In this document: positions 49,652 through 60,012 of the stretch, one piece after another | Layout: each line of letters starts with the position of its first letter | Numbering within the stretch: the stretch's first letter is position 1 | NCBI GenBank assembly: GCA_001600455.1 | Contig: BCKC01000008.1 | Coordinates: 62,001-126,000 of the forward strand | From: Endocalyx cinctus | Taxonomy: Eukaryota > Ascomycota > Sordariomycetes > Amphisphaeriales > Apiosporaceae | Direction of reading: 5' to 3' | Length of the DNA: 64,000 bases | The notes under the pieces: model-generated | The model's database searches: none | Seen by the model: the letters and a program-made list of their open reading frames with translations, nothing else | Told to the model about the DNA's origin: nothing | Translations under genes and position numbers: made by a program

Positions 49652-50132
49652 ATGGTCAAGGTAAGTATATTTTGAATACCCAATATCCCCACTCCTTCAT
49701 GAACAGATTATGATATGTCACGATACTAAAAGCTCCAAGTCCAAGTCATCGGCTCGTCGACATGGTTCCGACAAGAGAGCCAAAGCAGAAACTCACGTGA
49801 ATACCAGTCACGCCCAACACCCTCGAAGATCTCATCAAGATCAGGGTGCCAGCTACAGTCAAATGAGTGCCTCTGCAGTTGCACAAGGCGCCGATATTTC
49901 CAGCAATCAAGCTACAAGTGGTCAAACCCTCGCGAACTATTATTATTCGAGCTCTCCCATGATGCAGAGATGGCTTGAACAAGATCCTCGGCAGGAGCCC
50001 TACTCCCCTTTCGTCTCCAATGTCACACGCACCAACCAATACAGTTCTCAAGCGACGGGACGTACTGAAGGACTGGGAGAATATATATTTGACCATGCAA
50101 AGCAGTCTGGCAGTGGTAAAGACAGAGCATAA
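49652..50132 (+). CDS. Small hypothetical protein, 144 residues, three-codon first exon
   Basis: Proposed exons 49652-49660 (MVK) and 49707-50132. The donor is GTAAGT, the acceptor ATGAACAG, and the intron is 46 bases, short but normal for fungi. The protein begins MVKIMICHDTKSSKSKSSAR and is polar and disordered: rich in S, Q, H and R, with a central ANYYYSSSPMMQRWLEQDP and YSPFVSNVTRTNQYSS. I do not recognise it. The basic Ser-rich N-terminal part could be a nucleic-acid or membrane contact. A 5' region rich in C/T before the ATG supports expression. Confidence 0.55.
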
Positions 50133-51289
50133 ATATTTGCTCAAATAATGAGTTGAAGTTTGCAGAAGGACCCTTTATATTTGGTGTTGTCGCAATATCG
50201 TCTCAGTTATCTGTCACTCATTCCTTATTAACTTGTATGTTGAGATTAAACTAGGTCATTCCTTTAAATATAACACTATCATATACGTGGTGAATGCGTA
50301 TAAGATATAATACGAAAATATGGCGTTGTTGACGGGAGGTAAGCTCGCAGCCCACAGAGCAAAGGGGCTTAAGTCTAGCGACAGACGCAAAAAAAGTCAA
50401 AGTGAGGAAGTAGCAGCGACTCTTTTCACAGAATATTAACTATGCCTGAGTGGGTAGGGGTTTAAACTATATATTGGGAACTGATTAGATATTACTGTGA
50501 TAGATGTGTTGTGAGAGGAGAGGGTCGTGACGCCATCCGTAGCTGCGCGAGCAAAGAAATAAAGTGGCTGAGTAGTGCGACATTGGAGGCTCGGACACCG
50601 TGTTCCGTTGGCGCTTTTCCCGATACAACGACCTAGATAAAATCAGACATACCATTAAACATCCCCGCAGATGCAGGATCGTAGAGAGGGAAAATGACCG
50701 TTTATTGAAGATGACCGTCATAGGAAATAGTTAGATCACTGGAGAAGTAAATTACCTAATCTACCTACTTAGAATGGGGTGTAATTATACTATAATATAC
50801 GTAACATATATGCATTTGAATCCCCAACTCAAATTAATCATAATGAGGTAAGAGTATAAATGTATAATTGTCACTTTTGGTGCATATAGGTATATCCTGT
50901 TGTGAAGAGGGTAGGATGCATTGGACTATAGTAGACGGAATTGAGCAGTTGAATAGTAGTATAGTTTAAGATCTGAATCGTTACTTTGATGATTCTTTAC
51001 CTCCATATTTTATCTATAAACAGCTAGTTTCCATTTTATACATGCCCAAGCTACTCGGGGGGTAGTTATTTACAAGCAAGCCGCTAAAGCAAGTCGGTGA
51101 ACTAGTCAGTATCCTTGACACCTACTTAGAAACCTGTCGGCGGAGATATTATCCCAAATCCAAGAGAAAGCAGCAATGTTCCTGAAATTGGCTCACTGTA
51201 TTTGCAATAAATAGAATCTCCATAAATCTAAATTTCAAGTAATATATTAGTATCAAGCCTTTGTTTTTTCTTTTCGGTTTAAATAGGGA
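50133..51289. other. Intergenic region between convergent genes
   Basis: About 1.16 kb, AT-rich in its right half. No coding or RNA signal recognised. Confidence 0.55.
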
Positions 51290-52607
51290 TTAGACTTGAC
51301 TTGCCAATGAGAAAGCTTTAGGAACGCACGCTTCTTCATCACACATCCATGGTATATTGAAAAGGTGCTCATCCCCTACCCAACTGTTACCCGAGGCATT
51401 AGCAGCAACATGTAATGGCCACATCAGAAGAACTGCCAATACCAGTTTTGACCGTTCTCCACCGTTGACAAAGCTGTGATTTGGTTGGAACGGAACAGAC
51501 TGAGCGATCCGCTCTGCACTTCTCGTCGTAGTCGCTTTCAACATGTTGAATTCTTTGGTCGTTCGGTATCGTTGCTCAGAATTTAGAAACATCCCAGACT
51601 CTAGCAAGAATTTGCTACTTAATATCAGCAGCATATATACGATGTTGTGGCTAAACCAACCACGCACTTATCCTTTCGTTAGCTAATACCAGGTAAAAAT
51701 TACCCCATTAAGGATGACTCACAGTCGCTATAAATCATATCGGCTGTCGGATTCGTCGGCAAATATTGCCTTTCATATACTTTTAGATCTTTGAATATTT
51801 TCCGGACTTCCGCTCGAAGCTTCTGGACATCAATTTTCCTAGGGGTAGATTTGTGATTGAAAATCGTGTCCATGAGATGTGAAATGGCCCGTAACCGACG
51901 CAATATTTGATTGTGAAACTCGGCCATCCGATTTCGGGAAACAACAAGCAGCGCGTCAAGATGGACTTTCCACGCGGAGTCTTCAGAGCTTGTGCTGATG
52001 ATCATCTAGTACACCGAATACCACGTCAGTTTCCGAGTACTTTCGCAAAAGAACATGATTATTATCGCACTTCGTAAAAGGCCATGAGAAAAACAGCAAC
52101 CGGAAAGCTTCTATGCACTCTCCCAGATGCTGTCAAATTCCGCAAGTTACGGAGCGCTTTGATATAGAAATTACCGAGTTCCGACCGAGTCCGAAAGGTC
52201 TGCACCTGTTCGCGAAGAGAGGCAACAGCGCCGGACACAGCGTCCAAAACGACTAGAAATGACGTGGCGTCACCATCACCAGATAAAATGGAATAGGATG
52301 AGGAAGAATTGACCTCTGGACCAAGGTCTGCCTGCAGATAAATGGCAAAGTCCCGTAAGAATAATGTGGTCGCGTTCTGGGCCCAAATGGGCCGGGTAGC
52401 ATGCGTTGACCACTGAGTGGATGGAGTATAAAAATCCAGTCTTGTTAAATCAGATGTACTTCGGAGTGCATCCGTACGCTGGCCATATCCATGACAAATC
52501 CGAGATGACCGAACGCATTTCAAGCAATTCGGTCTGGTCTCATCGCATTTAATTCGTCGAGCTTTGCAGGTAATACATGCGCGACTTCTATGACCTGGGT
52601 TAACCAT
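51290..52607 (-). CDS. Zn2Cys6 fungal-type transcription factor
   Basis: Three minus-strand exons, 52607-52071, 52005-51723 and 51666-51290, give 398 residues. Donors are GTGCGA and GTGAGT; the second join rebuilds IYSDLRGWF. Near the N-terminus is a binuclear zinc cluster, C-x2-C-x6-C-x6-C-x2-C-x6-C (CITCKARRIKC, then NCLKCVRSSRIC), which binds DNA at CGG-type half sites. The rest is a C-terminal region of the kind often found in small fungal regulators, mostly helical (FLMAFYEMI...SAWKVHLDALL). The protein is shorter than typical regulators with a full middle-homology region. It lies divergent from the glutathione transferase gene with 721 bases between the starts, so it may control that gene or its own; this is inference from position. 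Confidence 0.88.
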
Positions 52608-53328
52608 TTTTCAATTTAATCTTTTTTTTTCTCTCAAAAGAAAAAGAAAAAAGAGAAACGGAAAAAAAGAATAGTAAGAAATTAGAAATCAGATTCTCTC
52701 AAGGGCGAAATGAAAGGTGAGGTTCAAATAAACGAGCCCCTTTATGCTAGCGCGCTTACCAGCTTACACAAGCGGCTAGCATACTTAAATAGAAATAAGC
52801 AGAGCTCTTGAAGATCCCGCTGTGCATCTCCTAAACGGCACAGCAAGCTCGACTATACATAACATAGTAAATGGTCGTACCACACTATTCGCGATATAAT
52901 AGCTAACCTAACACGTATCAACGAATCAATAGAATTACTTTTACCAACGCTCGCGTTCCATGTTGCTGACAGGGTTCCACATCTTGTTTTTCAGCCTATC
53001 CGTTCCCCGCGCAGGCCACGCTAGTATTCTCGCAAAGCTAGAACGTTTTGGGAAATGAAGGACAAGTGTGAGTTTAGGGGTGCCGAATGATCTTGAGTGG
53101 AACAGCAGTGTATTGCACGACGCTAATAAACTCGCAAAGGATTACGGAGAGAAGAACGAGAGAAGTGATGACGGATATTGAGAAACGAGCGAGAATGAGA
53201 CGGCGACGGGATATAAATTGGACAAGATGCGGCCGAATCTCTTCCTCGATTTTTCTTCTTTTCTTCCCAGACAACAACTCATTCATCAACTACCGGTCAT
53301 CATTTCAACATAGTTATACTTATCAATC
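52608..53328. promoter_or_regulatory. Divergent promoter between Zn2Cys6 regulator and GST, with inverted repeat
   Basis: This 721-base interval holds both promoters. It contains a perfect 9-base inverted repeat, TATGCTAGC at 52743-52751 and GCTAGCATA at 52775-52783, with a 23-base spacer; the match extends several more bases (CGCTT/AAGCG) if one base is skipped. An inverted repeat beside a regulator gene is a candidate operator. A CGG triplet sits inside the right arm (AAGCGGCTAGC), and such triplets are known half sites for this regulator family. TATA-like ATATAAATTGG lies near 53210, upstream of the GST start. Confidence 0.45.
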
Positions 53329-54222
53329 ATGAAGCCCATTCAAGTCTGGGGCCATTGGGGCGCACCAAACCCATGGTAAGCCGTCTTTCTTTTAATTGTT
53401 TAGACCTGCATAATAAACAGACATTAACTAATAGGTATTCAAATGTGAAGGAAAGTGTGCATGGTCCTCGAAGAACTAGATATCCCATACAATGTGGAAT
53501 TTCTCGAGCTATCCGAGACCAAGAATCCAGACTACGTCAAGATCAATCCCAACGGACGATTACCTGCCATCCAAGACCCAAATACGGGTATCACTCTCTG
53601 GGAGGTAAGAGTCACAATATTGTGTGTCCGACTGGCTTTAACCTCATACTGACTTCCATGCAGTCTGGAGCTATCATTCTCTACCTGATTGACCAGTACG
53701 ATACCGAAGGCAAACTTTCCTTCAAGTCGGCGCCTGAGAAATACCAGACTGAGCAATGGCTTATATTTCAACTCTCCGGTAGGTCCATGTCTTATTATAT
53801 TTTATAGTATTTTTACCATTATATTCTGTAAATATTCAGTAAACTAATGAAAAAAAAATATGATTTTCACAGGCCAAGGACCCTATTTTGGCCAAGCAAC
53901 CTGGTTCGCCCGCTTCCACCCTGAAAAGATCCCATCGGCGACCGACCGATACATCAACGAGATCCTGCGGGTGACTAGCGTCTTGGACGCGGCACTCGAG
54001 AAGAAGAACTGGCTCGTAGGTGATAAGTGCACCTACGCTGACCTCTCTTTCATCACCTGGGCCAAGGTCGGAGAGGGTGTCGTGAAGGAGGTTGGGAAAG
54101 GAGCCGAGTTGGAGAAGTACCCTAATTACAAGAGATGGCTTGAGGCCATGGACAATAGGGAGAAGATCAAGAAGATCAACGAGGATATTGCAGTGCAGAG
54201 GAAAGCTCATGGACTTACTTGA
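53329..54222 (+). CDS. Glutathione S-transferase, Ure2-like
   Basis: Four exons, 53329-53375, 53451-53604, 53664-53778 and 53873-54222, give 221 residues. Donors are GTAAGC, GTAAGA and GTAGGT, and phases close. The N-terminal thioredoxin-fold domain reads WGAPNPWKVCMVLEELDIPY, then NPNGRLPAIQDP and ITLWESGAIILYLIDQYD, where the ESGAI motif holds glutathione. The C-terminal helical domain has GQGPYFGQATWFARFHPEKI and NWLVGDKCTYADLSFITWAK, with the N-cap box TYADLSF. Ure2-like GSTs are cytosolic enzymes that conjugate or reduce substrates with glutathione, often in detoxification. The neighbour on the left is a divergent Zn2Cys6 regulator. Confidence 0.95.
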
Positions 54223-55187
54223 ATATGATAGTGGAGATTGGATATGAAATAGTGCATCATGTAACCCCTGAGAGCTGAAACCACCTGCTCAGAGATAAAG
54301 TAACTGGATCAGTAAATTAACATCGCTCTTTTTCAAAAAGATGTATTCTTGATTCGATGAGATGAATTAATCGATATGTGGATACGAAAATCTTCGCTGA
54401 TATCAAATTTGGTATAATTCATTCCACAAATAGGTTGTGCGAGAACAGCTTCAATTGGTTAGAGGTAACCAATTAATATACGCCAAATTCTTAACTAATT
54501 GATAGAAACACATGATCCGACGGCAGATTCATTGATACTTCCTCACAGATATGTTTCTCTGGCTGAAATGACATCATTTTGCGTGGGATGATTGTAGTTA
54601 CAAACCATCACTGTGGGGGATGGTACCCTAAAACTTATGAACACCTCTTAACTCAACGATACTATTCGTACATCTTTTTGATAGGCGCATACGTTGATGA
54701 GCCGATTTTGATAATCTGTTGATCTGATTTTGGTATTTTATTGATGTAGGTATTGCCGCTCTTGGTAGTCAATGCTTCTGTAATGATACCAGCTGAAAGC
54801 TGAACGTCGGGCGCAATCTATCCAGGGTCTTGATTCCATTGGCCAAGTCGAAAGTTAATCATGTATGAAGACTTATCTTCGGGTGCAAAAACTTCTATGT
54901 GGTTGCTGCGAGATCCGGTAGATATTGTAATATTTTAATGGTTTTTATTTCGCCGACCTTCGGTGACGTGCAACTCACCCTTTGGCCTTAGCACTGATGC
55001 TTTATACGTATTGCACCTATGATTTTTTTTTTCGCTATTTGGTGTGATATTCTTGGTGATATGTTTTACTATAAAGGCAACATAACCCCGAGTCTGATGC
55101 ATTCATTCATCTCTGAATCATCACGCTTCAACCTCAATCCACAAAACCAGCACTCTTGACACCAATTATCACTAAAGCTCCAAAGCA
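54223..55187. other. Intergenic region
   Basis: About 965 bases: 3' flank of the GST and promoter of the lectin-like gene. A TATA-like TATAAAGG occurs near 55071, about 115 bases before the ATG. No gene found. Confidence 0.55.
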
Positions 55188-56962
55188 ATGGCGAATCCCA
55201 CATATACCCCATTCCACCTCTCCGCCGTCTCATCTCGATATCCCCCTACCCTACCTAGCATCAAGCAATGCACCTGTGACGCCAGCTTCGCTCCTGCCAC
55301 TGCGCCGACCGGCCAAGTCAATCTTGTTAGGGTTTACTACACAGAGCCCAGTTACTACGATTACAACCGCAGCAGCTATCTGATCAAAGAAAGTAGATAC
55401 GGAACGGCAGCGACCTGGCACGCTCCTAGCGACGAGTTAGTTGCCGATGATGCTGCTTCCGGTAGTCCCATTGTGGCAATTGGATGGTGGAAGCAGTCCG
55501 ATGATGGCTTGGGGTTTCAAGAACCGTTTGAGGTATGTTATAAATCAGATATTGACGACTTTTTGATCATGAGAACTGAACTTGTAATTGCAATTAGACA
55601 AGGGTTTACTATGTGAATAACCAGGGGATTATTAGCGAGGCAGGTATTTCGTAATATCAACTCTCACCCACCGGCCATCATCCAATTAGTCAATGATAGT
55701 AACACATATCTGATCATAATCAATAACTTAGAGGATTAATCACACCATCTTCGCCCCACCGCCTGAAACCGAGGACTTCGACGTTGAGCTTCCCAACCCC
55801 GAGTCATTAATTCGACCCACTCCCGGGTGGAAGGTCACACCGTTATCCAATCTCGCACGGAAGCAAGCATCGGTAGATGATCCTCTGCCCGTCGCGGTAC
55901 CACATCCCACCACGAAGCTCGCCGCCGTGCGCACGGAGATGGGCGAGATCTACGTCTTTTATCAAGACTCAGAGGGCTCCATTCGCGCGCTGTTCAATAA
56001 GCCGGGGAACGGATGGATGTACCACGACACCAAGTCTGTAACTGCCGGTCGGGCAAAGCTGGGAACTCCCTTAGCCGCAATTTCTGGAGGTTGGTCCGAA
56101 ACTAGGGTTTATTATGTTACGTCAGAAAACGCACTGGCGGAGATCTATCGGGACGACCACACGGACTGGAGTCAAGGTAAGAGCATCGAGTACCTTGGAT
56201 TCCGTTATAGAATCCATGATGACTAACTAACGCGATATCTTAGGTAACATGCCGGCCTACAAAGTAGCCGAAACATCCATGATCTCAGCAGTGGGGTGGA
56301 ATTATTCAACGCCCTACTTTCAGATCCGCCTGTACGCCACCGGCGAGAAGGACGAGTTGAAAGAGTACAGTTTTTCTCGTAACTTAAAGGGATGGTGCCC
56401 CGTAGATTCCTCCCAAGCTGAATCAAACTCTAAGAAAACCAACTCCGCGATCGCATCTCAGCCCCTATCTCCCGTCGTGGCGGTCATGGTCGGCGACGGG
56501 TGCTCGACGAAAGTATACTTCCACCCGCGCCGATTCATCGCCGAGTGGGACGTGTGCACCCAGACAACCTTTCCCGCGCCACTCACCAGCGTCGGGGCGA
56601 AGTCCGCCGTGAGACGGGCAGTGGAAGAAAAGACCCGCACATTGATCGCCGAAGAAGAGAGGCGAAAGGTCGAAGAGGAGAGAAAAAGGCTGGAGGAGGA
56701 GGAAGAAGAGAAGAGGAAGAAACGCGAAGAAGAAAAAGCCCAAGGGCTGCAAATTCTCACGACGGAAGATCTCCAGTATAAGGAGACCTTGAGGGAGACT
56801 TCATTGCATGAAGTCGTTCATATCACGAATAAAGCCGTCCTGGACAAGATCAAGAAGAAAAGCGGCTGCCAGATGGGTTATGAGTGGATGAAGATCGAAA
56901 ATGGTTGGCGGTGTAAGGGAGGCCAACATCGTCTCAGTAATGCTGAATTTGAAGCTCTCTGA
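55188..56962 (+). CDS. Fucose-lectin-like beta-propeller fused to coiled coil and C-terminal Cys/Trp module
   Basis: Four exons, 55188-55532, 55598-55650, 55734-56176 and 56244-56962, give 519 residues. The second intron uses GTAATA and TTAGAG; a more obvious GTATTT at 55644 would break the frame. Residues about 1-390 show repeats of the fungal fucose-specific lectin type (AAL-like six-bladed propeller): VNLVRVYYTEP, TRVYYVNNQGIISEA, GEIYVFYQDSEGSIRALF, ETRVYYVTSENALAEI and YFQIRLYATGEKDELKEYSF. Residues about 395-435 are a charged helical stretch (EEERRKVEEERKRLEEEEEE), likely a coiled coil. The last about 65 residues form a small module with conserved-looking Cys and Trp (GCQMGYEWMKIENGWRCKGG). 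No signal peptide is seen, so the protein may be intracellular. Lectin assignment is by repeat pattern; sugar-binding residues were not checked. Confidence 0.75.
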
Positions 56963-57868
56963 GTGTAACTAGGTCTTTAGGATGGAAAGTTAATGATATA
57001 GTCTAGTATAGTATCTATTTGGGAAATATTCTCGGTCTTTTCTTTCTTTTCGCATTGAGAAGCATTGGCTGTGAGGAACGAACAAAAAGGGGGGGTTCGC
57101 TTTTAAGCTTGTCGAATCAATTCTTATATCTCCATCAAAATGACTATATCAGATTATTATATAACGTTAATCTAGTGCCCCCACAATTCGTTTCCGGATT
57201 GGAACCTAAGCAACCTGCTGCTTTAAGGTGGGGCCTTAATAAGTAAGCTGAGCGGACCTGAGCTGGCCTAAGCTGGCCTAAGCCGCGCCTAAGTAGTCCT
57301 TACGTCGACTAAGCCTAGCTCCGCGAACGGAAACGGTATGCCCGATTAATGAGTCCTAAAACAGATATATTTTATAATTATAGCCGATTTTGCCTTATAT
57401 TATAATATTAAATATAATTTTAAGTTAAAGAATTGAAAATTATTTAAAACTTTTTATAAGACCTATACTATCACGAACAGTATAAGCTCCGGAAATGCCC
57501 TGATTCTGGTACGATATAGCTGTATATCAAAGTTGATGCGTAACGAATAAAAGTCATACTGACAGCTATTCGATACTGACCAGCTATATATGCTAATAGC
57601 TGAATAAGCTTACGTACGCACCGTACGCATATTTTAATCTACTAACTAACCTTACACTTTTTTAATTTTAAGTTTTTTATAGGTTTATATTTATTATTAT
57701 TATTATAATATAGTATAGTATATATTAATATATATACTTTAAATAGGATTATCCCCTTAAGGTTCGAGTTAGCATCGCTAAGCCCACTAAGCCATATATA
57801 GGTAAATATTCAGCCGCATAGATTAAGTATTATAAAATTATTAAGGGGTATAAATATAAAACTCTATA

Positions 57869-57956
57869 AGGTTATTAAGTTATGAAATAAGGACGTTAGG
57901 AAAGTTTATATAAGGTTATTAGGTTACGAGATAGGGACGCTAGGAAAGCTTATAAG
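57869..57956 (+). repeat. 43-base tandem duplication with transition-only differences
   Basis: Two adjacent units beginning AGGTTATTA at about 57869 and 57914 and ending near TTATA. They differ at about six positions inside the aligned part, all A/G or C/T, as expected from repeat-induced point mutation. Confidence 0.75.
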
Positions 57957-57959
57957 TAA

Positions 57960-58590
57960 AATTATAACTTAATTAATCCTTAAGAAATATAAAATTATTA
58001 CCGGGCCTTACACCGATATATATTATATTAATATTAGGCCCTATTCGTGCCCGATTATAATTATAGAATATATGGCTCTTAATCACCTAATAAACTCGCT
58101 AAACTCCTAGTCACCTAACCGGAATACGGCTAATGGCCGGTTATTAGGCTAAGCCTTAACTCCTAGCTTTACAGGAATATAAAATTATTACCGGGCCTTA
58201 TACTAATATATATTATATTAATATCGGGCCCTATTCGTGCCCGATTATAATTATAAAATATATAGCTCTTAATTACCTAATAAGCTTGCTAAACTCCTGG
58301 TTACTTAACCGGAGTACGGCCAATGGCCGGTTGTTAGGCTAAGCCTTAGCTCCTAGCTTTATAATTTATAAGTAGAATTATAACTTAATTAATCCTTAAA
58401 GAATATAAAGTTATTACCGGGTCTTACACTAATATATATTATATTAATATTAAGCCCTATTCGTGCCCGATTATAATTATAAAATATATGGCCCTTAATC
58501 ACCTAATAAACTCGTTAAACTCCTAGTCACCTAACCGGAGTACGGCTAATGGCCGGTTGTTAGGCTGAGCCTTAGCTCCCAGCCTTACAG
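57960..58590 (+). repeat. Three tandem copies of a 190-226 base AT-rich unit
   Basis: Units start with AATATAAA.TTATTACCGGG at about 57986, 58175 and 58401 and end in a TTAGGCT.AGCCTTA.CTCC block. A 36-base segment (TTATAAGTA.AATTATAACT and on) precedes copies 1 and 3 but is missing before copy 2. Differences between copies are almost all transitions. Each copy holds a CGGCTAATGGCCGG-like near palindrome. Confidence 0.85.
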
Positions 58591-60012
58591 CTAAATATTA
58601 AATAGAATAAATAATAAGACGTAAGCTAATATCATCTTATCAGACTGGATATATAGCTTATCTTATCCGGATATATTTAGTGACAGGGTTCTTTATGCTT
58701 ATCCTTATGTCTAGATGGGTTATATGATTGGCGTGACCGTCAAATTGCCCCTGTTAATCGTAAAGATCGAAATACGTCAATCTGTCAAACAGAGTTTTGT
58801 AGTAGCGTCCGTGTCGTTGGAACATCAATAACCCCGTAATCTCCCCTATTCAGAAGACACTATATTACGGAGTATGTAACGATACAATCAATCATCGGTG
58901 TGGAGATACACCTTATCACGATAATATGGAGTGGATTATAGTCTGGTGTAGGCCAAAGAAATGGGACCACCAGACTACGCAGTATCACCAAGGTGCCCAG
59001 AGATTGGCGTGAGGAGACTTCCCCACTTATATTACCACGCCATTTAAAGCCAAGAAGAAACCCGCACCTCTCCGTGACCGGTGGTGGAAGACGGCACAGA
59101 GATGAGCCGATATAGTAACCTTAAACGAACAAACCGGGAAGTAGACTACATATAATTCCAGAAGGTATTCAAGAATACCGTGTCGTTACCCATACCGAGG
59201 GATCATAAGTCGGATTACCACCGATGATAGTAGCATAAATATTAATCGACTTATTTTAATGGTTATTTAACTACCAATCTTCCATCATATCTTTTCTACT
59301 TAAAGACCAGACGGCACCCGCATCTTATTTAAAGGCGCCGACTCCGAAGCTGGTCTATCGTTTAAATCTTTTTAGCCTAACTAGGATAATTATATCGCGA
59401 TGTCTTATTTATGTATACTTACTTCGATCCCATAGTATGTTGACAGAGTCTAAATATTCATACTTTCGTTCAGAAAATTTACCCCAAGCCGGTGTTTTTC
59501 GTCATAATTAAGATAAATAATTCTATCAAGTGGGAAGATTTAGATATACTTGGTAATGATATGGAAGCAATACAGGATCTAGATAATTAAATATTAGCCC
59601 AACGTGGCCGGGGAAGGATATTATCTTCTCTACCTCTGACGCAAATATAGTAATGAATGAGAGGGGGACTAGAACAAGGAGATCAAACACCTTCAAGCAC
59701 CATTACCAATACTGCCATCATAGAGAAGGGGCTACGAGGGATCCAACAAAGGCACAGGGCTGCTTGCCTTATCATGGTTATAGGGATATATCGGGCGTCT
59801 GCAAGAAACAGTTAAAATACAGCAGAGGAAATCGTTGAGCTATCGGACTAATTGACCAACCACTGTCAATACCCGGCACCATAAAATACCAACTCCTAGG
59901 CATTTACCATACGAACTACTTGAGTATGTAGCTCTACACTATCAAATACGAATATTTACTTCTTTCATCATGGGTCATCAGATTCGTTAATAAAATTAAG
60001 AGCAGCGAATAC

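Larger units (their letters stand above)
56963..60012. other. 3 kb AT-rich, gene-free island with RIP-type repeats
   Basis: Very AT-rich sequence with no frame above 75 codons that looks coding. Contains a 43-base tandem pair, three copies of a roughly 200-base unit, and at 57240-57320 a cluster of GAGCTGGCCTAAGC-like words. Sequence from 58.6 to 60.0 kb is less repetitive and unassigned. The overall look is that of decayed mobile-element DNA, but the element type cannot be named. Confidence 0.65.

Noticed and set aside
55644..55733. GTATTT at 55644 as donor of the second lectin-gene intron
   Set aside because: Leads to a frame conflict with the conserved downstream exon; GTAATA at 55651 resolves it.
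57763..57790. GGTTCGAG-like word resembling a tRNA B box
   Set aside because: No matching A box or cloverleaf stems in the flanking AT-rich sequence.
57960..58590. Regular repeats considered as a CRISPR-like array
   Set aside because: Units are 190-226 bases long, adjacent, without spacers, in a eukaryotic AT-rich island.
59653..59838. 61-codon frame in the AT-rich island
   Set aside because: No domain and no splice context; length expected by chance.
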